64,000 bases of DNA. It comes from a virus. How positions within the stretch are numbered: the first letter of the stretch is position 1; the number at the start of each line of letters is the position of its first letter. The stretch is taken from positions 1 to 64,000 of the IMG/VR virus record IMGVR_UViG_3300044630_006293; one strand, written 5' to 3'. The notes under the pieces are model-generated. The model worked only from the letters and a program-made list of their open reading frames with translations. It did not search any database and was not told the origin of the DNA. This document shows, one piece after another, positions 60,820-64,000 of the stretch. The translations under genes and the position numbers were made by a program.

Positions 60820-61072
60820 TTATTATTCTTCCCCAATACATTTAGAAAAAGATAGTAAAGTATCTGGTTTATTTGGTTGGGCAGTTTTGGTAAGCTATAT
60901 TTTAGCCTATGATATATTCGCAATTAAAACAAAAAAAACAGAAACACTGACAAGATCTTTTTGGAGATTGTCAGAAGGTAAAATATCTAAAGCTCCAGTA
61001 ATGGGTCTTTGGCTAGCAGTAACTTTTCACCTTATGCTTGAGAAAGATGTAAGAAGAAAAATAAATAAATGA
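60764..61072 (+). CDS. Small membrane protein with two predicted helices
   Basis: The start is uncertain. ATG 60764 gives 102 residues and overlaps the previous gene by 56 bp. The in-frame ATG at 60731 would add a CGG codon and a longer overlap, so I do not use it. Two hydrophobic segments are clear: GLFGWAVLVSYILAYDIFAI and APVMGLWLAVTFHLML, separated by a basic loop with DIFAIKTKKTETLTRSFWRLS. This plan (helix, D-(I/L)-(W/F)-A-I-x-T, FWR, helix) is common in small membrane proteins of actinobacterial phages, where the role is mostly unknown; a holin-like role is possible but unsupported. A terminator follows 64 bp later. Confidence 0.6.
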   Translation: MEEKKFKSISAYHLQKLSNYYSSPIHLEKDSKVSGLFGWAVLVSYILAYDIFAIKTKKTETLTRSFWRLSEGKISKAPVMGLWLAVTFHLMLEKDVRRKINK

Positions 61073-61136
61073 GTTCTAGCCTCATCAAAGTAGCATACTA
61101 AATGCTATAATGATAGAGGCGTTAAGACAAAGAAGT

Positions 61137-61166
61137 CCCGCTCTTATGAGCGGGGTTTTCTTTTTT
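61137..61166 (+). terminator. Rho-independent terminator closing the structural operon
   Basis: A perfect 7 bp GC-rich stem CCCGCTC (61137-61143) / GAGCGGG (61148-61154) with a 4-base loop TTAT is followed by GTTTTCTTTTTT. A TATAAT lies at 61106-61111, 30 bp upstream; no -35 fits, so it is either chance or the promoter of a very short transcript. Confidence 0.93.
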
Positions 61167-61218
61167 AGAAGTGGTTTTATAGGTTTGGTCATCTTTAGAT
61201 GGAGATAGTTAGGATTAT

Positions 61219-61932
61219 ATGGTAATCGATGATCTCGAGAGGGTTGTCAAAGAAGATATAATATCAGTAGACGTTGCCGATATGTACTTAAGAATCTATG
61301 TTGCGGACATTGACTGGAAGCCACACATTTCTCAGCTTTGGGTAAATACTAAGAATAAAATAGCTGACGAAGCAGAAGCCAAGAACCACATTAAAAAGGC
61401 TATTGCATGTGCAACCCTAATGCCATTTTATGATAAGTCAATCATAACAGACCCTCCTCAAAACATGTTGTTTTGGTTGCCAACTTGGGTTCAGTTTAAT
61501 CAAAAAGACTGGATTGATATATATAAAAAAATGGTAAATGAAGACATTCAAATAAGAAAAAATAGAAAAAAAATGCTATCATATGGTGTGATTGAATCTA
61601 TAGATTATGTCCCAATGACTAGGCAGGCTTTCAATTGGTTGTACTCAAAGTCTGAGGATTCACACTGTGTAACGCCAGATAATAAAGCAGACATAGTTAA
61701 GAAGTTTCAAAACTTAATTAAAATTTATGGCGGTGCTGTTATATGTAACACATTCACAAAGCACGAAAAGAATATTAACAAAGTCTTGAACTGGAGAAGT
61801 GGATATTTTATAGAAAGAGAAATATATAAAGTTTATACCATGGATCAAATATGTAAAATAAAAGAACTAGAAATATCTAAGATAGATAAAAAGTATGTCA
61901 AAATTTTAATAAAAAATAAGGAGAAATTTTAA
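61219..61932 (+). CDS. Unidentified 237-residue protein
   Basis: The protein begins 53 bp after the terminator. The start follows TTAGGATTAT and is the first good ATG. It is mostly helical and basic, with Trp, Tyr and Ile/Lys-rich parts (DMYLRIYVADIDWKPHISQLWVNTKNKIADEAEAK, MLFWLPTWVQFNQKDWIDIYKKM), and has no catalytic motif I recognise. It lies outside the late structural operon. The SD of the next gene, ribonucleotide reductase, is inside its last codons and the two are in one transcript, so it may belong to the DNA-metabolism module. Nothing more can be said. Confidence 0.65.
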   Translation: MVIDDLERVVKEDIISVDVADMYLRIYVADIDWKPHISQLWVNTKNKIADEAEAKNHIKKAIACATLMPFYDKSIITDPPQNMLFWLPTWVQFNQKDWIDIYKKMVNEDIQIRKNRKKMLSYGVIESIDYVPMTRQAFNWLYSKSEDSHCVTPDNKADIVKKFQNLIKIYGGAVICNTFTKHEKNINKVLNWRSGYFIEREIYKVYTMDQICKIKELEISKIDKKYVKILIKNKEKF

Positions 61933-64000
61933 ATGTCTGACACAAGTATATTACACGAAATAGCTAACCAATCAATAAACACTTCAATAAAAAGCTCTTT
62001 ATTTTCTTTTCACTTAAGTGATGACTTTATTTCTTCCTTTAAAGGTAAAGCTTCTCCATTCGGATATAAAGATGCCGGTGGAAACTCTCTTGGTGAAATT
62101 ACATTTCTTCGTACATACTCAAGAATAAAAGAAGATGGCACCAAGGAAACTTGGGTTGACGTGTGTGAAAGAGTTATCAATGGAATGTACTCTCTTCAGA
62201 AAGATCATTGTAAAAAAAATAGACTTCCATGGAACGACGCAAAAGCGCAAGCTTCTGCTAAAGAAGCTTTTGATAGACTCTTTAATCTAAAGTGGACTCC
62301 ACCAGGAAGAGGTCTCTGGGTGATGGGGACACCTATTGTTAATGATCAAAAAAACTCAGCTGCATTACAGAACTGTGCATTTGTTTCAACTTCGGAAATG
62401 AACAAGCATAATCCGGCTAAACCATTTGGTTTTCTTATGGAAGCATCCATGCTGGGTGTTGGCGTAGGCTTTGATGACAAGGGTGCTGATAAGGACTTCG
62501 TGATCTATGAACCCACAAAGTCTACTGTTATAGAATTGATTGAAGACAGCAGAGAAGGTTGGAGAGACTCCACTATTGCTTTAATAAATTCATATCTTAA
62601 ATCAGATCAAGCTGTCATTGAATTTGACTACTCTTCAATTAGACCTTTGGGTACTCCGATCAAAACTTTTGGTGGAACAGCATCTGGTCCAGCGCCATTA
62701 ATTAAATTACATACAGCAATTAGGAATATCTTTAATGCTAGAAATGGTGAAAAGTTAACAAGAAAAGATATTGCAGATATTGGAAACCTTATTGGTGTTT
62801 GTGTTGTTTCTGGAAACGTTCGTCGTTCTGCAGAACTTTTAATTGGTAGAATTGACGATGAAAGTTTCTTGAATTTAAAGAATCCTGCTGTTTTTCCAGA
62901 GAGAAACTCTTATGATCCACAAAACCCAGGGTGGGGATGGATGTCTAATAACTCTGTAGAAACACATGTGGGTCAAGATTTGTCTCCTATAGTTGAAGGA
63001 ATTGCCCTCAATGGTGAGCCAGGTGTTATATGGCTTGATGTGTCACGCAAGTATGGTCGCCTAGCTGATCCGCCAAATAATAAAGACTGGAGAGTAGCGG
63101 GCTACAACCCTTGCGCAGAGCAATCACTTGAGTCATATGAATGCTGCACTCTTGTAGAGACCTATTTAAATCGACACGATAACATTGAAGATTATAAGAG
63201 AACACTAAAGTTTGCCTACTTATATGCTAAGACAGTAACCCTTCTTCCAACCCATTGGGAAGAGACTAATGCTATCATGCAAAGAAACCGCAGAATAGGA
63301 ACATCAATGTCAGGTGTTGCTAACTTTGCAGACAAACTTGGAATGCCAGTATTAAGAGAGTGGATGAACTCAGGCTATGCTACAATTAAAAATTACGATA
63401 CAGTTTACTCTGAATGGCTTGGCATTCGTGAATCAATTAAAATGACAACAGTAAAGCCATCCGGCACTGTGTCTATTCTTGCTGGTGAATCTCCAGGTGT
63501 ACATTGGACTCCAGGTGGAGAATACTTTTTGCGAGCTGTTAGATTTTCTAATGAAGACCCGATGCTTCCGTTATTCAAAATGGCCAACTACAACGTAGAG
63601 CCGGCAGCAGAGTCTCCAGATACAACTTCAGTTGTTTTCTTTCCAATTAAATCTGAAGCAAGAAGATCAGAGAAAGATGTAACAATCTTTGAAAAAATGG
63701 CATTAGCTGCAGCTGCTCAAAGATACTGGTCAGACAATTCAGTTTCTGTAACTATATCTTTTGATGCAGAACAAGAAAAAAAGCATGTAGGGACAGTTTT
63801 ACATATGTATGATGGCCAGTTAAAAACTGTTTCATTCTTACCTCAAGGTAATCATACGTACTTGCAAATGCCGTATAGCCAAATCTCAGAAGAAGAATAC
63901 AATGAGATGTCAATGAAACTATTCCCAATAGACTTCTCTGGAGTTTACGCAGGTATGGCAGCAGATGCTATTGGCGAAGCTTACTGTACTACAGATTCAT
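61933..64000 (+). CDS. Adenosylcobalamin-dependent ribonucleoside-triphosphate reductase (class II), partial at 3' end
   Basis: The 689 codons present match the monomeric B12-dependent reductase of the Lactobacillus leichmannii type, usually about 740 residues. The active-site element is N392-P-C394-A-E396 (YNPCAEQSLE), corresponding to N406, C408 and E410 of that enzyme. The redox pair is C148 (ALQNCAFVS) and C405 (SYECCTLVE, with C404 next to it). Other conserved parts are PPGRGLWVMGTP, EASMLGVGVGFD, GNVRRSAELLIG and TVKPSGTVSILAGESPGVHW. It makes dNTPs from NTPs using cobalamin from host or medium, without needing a second subunit. It runs off the window without a stop. The start follows AAGGAG (61917-61922), which lies in the end of the upstream gene. 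No intein is present in the visible part. Confidence 0.95.
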   Translation, partial: MSDTSILHEIANQSINTSIKSSLFSFHLSDDFISSFKGKASPFGYKDAGGNSLGEITFLRTYSRIKEDGTKETWVDVCERVINGMYSLQKDHCKKNRLPWNDAKAQASAKEAFDRLFNLKWTPPGRGLWVMGTPIVNDQKNSAALQNCAFVSTSEMNKHNPAKPFGFLMEASMLGVGVGFDDKGADKDFVIYEPTKSTVIELIEDSREGWRDSTIALINSYLKSDQAVIEFDYSSIRPLGTPIKTFGGTASGPAPLIKLHTAIRNIFNARNGEKLTRKDIADIGNLIGVCVVSGNVRRSAELLIGRIDDESFLNLKNPAVFPERNSYDPQNPGWGWMSNNSVETHVGQDLSPIVEGIALNGEPGVIWLDVSRKYGRLADPPNNKDWRVAGYNPCAEQSLESYECCTLVETYLNRHDNIEDYKRTLKFAYLYAKTVTLLPTHWEETNAIMQRNRRIGTSMSGVANFADKLGMPVLREWMNSGYATIKNYDTVYSEWLGIRESIKMTTVKPSGTVSILAGESPGVHWTPGGEYFLRAVRFSNEDPMLPLFKMANYNVEPAAESPDTTSVVFFPIKSEARRSEKDVTIFEKMALAAAAQRYWSDNSVSVTISFDAEQEKKHVGTVLHMYDGQLKTVSFLPQGNHTYLQMPYSQISEEEYNEMSMKLFPIDFSGVYAGMAADAIGEAYCTTDS

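Noticed and set aside
61106-61111. TATAAT just before the terminator as a promoter
   Set aside because: No -35 element fits and the transcript would be only about 50 bases; kept as a note only.
1-64000. CRISPR arrays, insertion sequences and integrase sites
   Set aside because: No direct-repeat array, transposase or terminal inverted repeats were seen; the window is densely filled with phage genes on one strand.

Overview
The window is part of a large, AT-rich genome of a contractile-tailed (myovirus-type) bacteriophage. All genes lie on the + strand, packed with 1-30 bp gaps or short stop/start overlaps. The host is unknown. The gpV-like spike, the spike-associated 218-aa protein, the cell-wall hydrolases and the small two-helix membrane protein remind me of actinobacterial phages, but this is an impression and was not tested.

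Layout. 1-1915: a gene end and two Fe(II)/2-oxoglutarate oxygenases. 2042-6145: neck and tail-completion genes, including a first sheath-like protein. 6221-10069: the main sheath, the tail tube, a strong terminator, then two tube-like paralogues. 10150-11313: a pair of tail-assembly-chaperone-like genes. 11327-23407: giant tape-measure-region proteins. 23410-41233: baseplate centre, with a giant hub protein carrying a staphylococcal-nuclease domain, a two-domain cell-wall hydrolase, an OB-fold spike, a gp25-like wedge, a baseplate J protein and a metallophosphoesterase. 41259-60134: very large baseplate, fibre or adhesin proteins. 60193-61072: an abundant-looking repeat protein and a small membrane protein, then a terminator at 61137. 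61219 onward: an unknown protein and the start of an adenosylcobalamin-dependent ribonucleotide reductase that runs off the end. The terminase, portal and major capsid genes are not in the window.

The most striking result concerns the codon CGG. Eight genes look broken by +1 frameshifts (nine breaks in all). Every break can be placed at an in-frame CGG codon: 2117, 13142, 19516, 20042, 30898, 35673, 37604, 41688 and 54143. Skipping one base there (reading CGGN as a four-base codon, or C then GGN) restores a long frame each time. I went through the CGG trinucleotides on the + strand against the reading frames and found no in-frame CGG anywhere else in about 20,000 codons; all others fall out of phase. 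Other Arg codons (AGA, AGG, CGT, CGC, CGA) are read normally. Eight of the sites are CGGA and one is CGGT, and the preceding codons share nothing. Random sequencing errors would not be expected to respect codon phase. I therefore suggest that this phage reads CGG as a signal for +1 decoding, perhaps by a tRNA with an enlarged anticodon loop, and that many late structural proteins depend on it. The affected genes are annotated here as single joined CDSs. No tRNA gene was seen in the window, so the decoder, if it exists, lies elsewhere.
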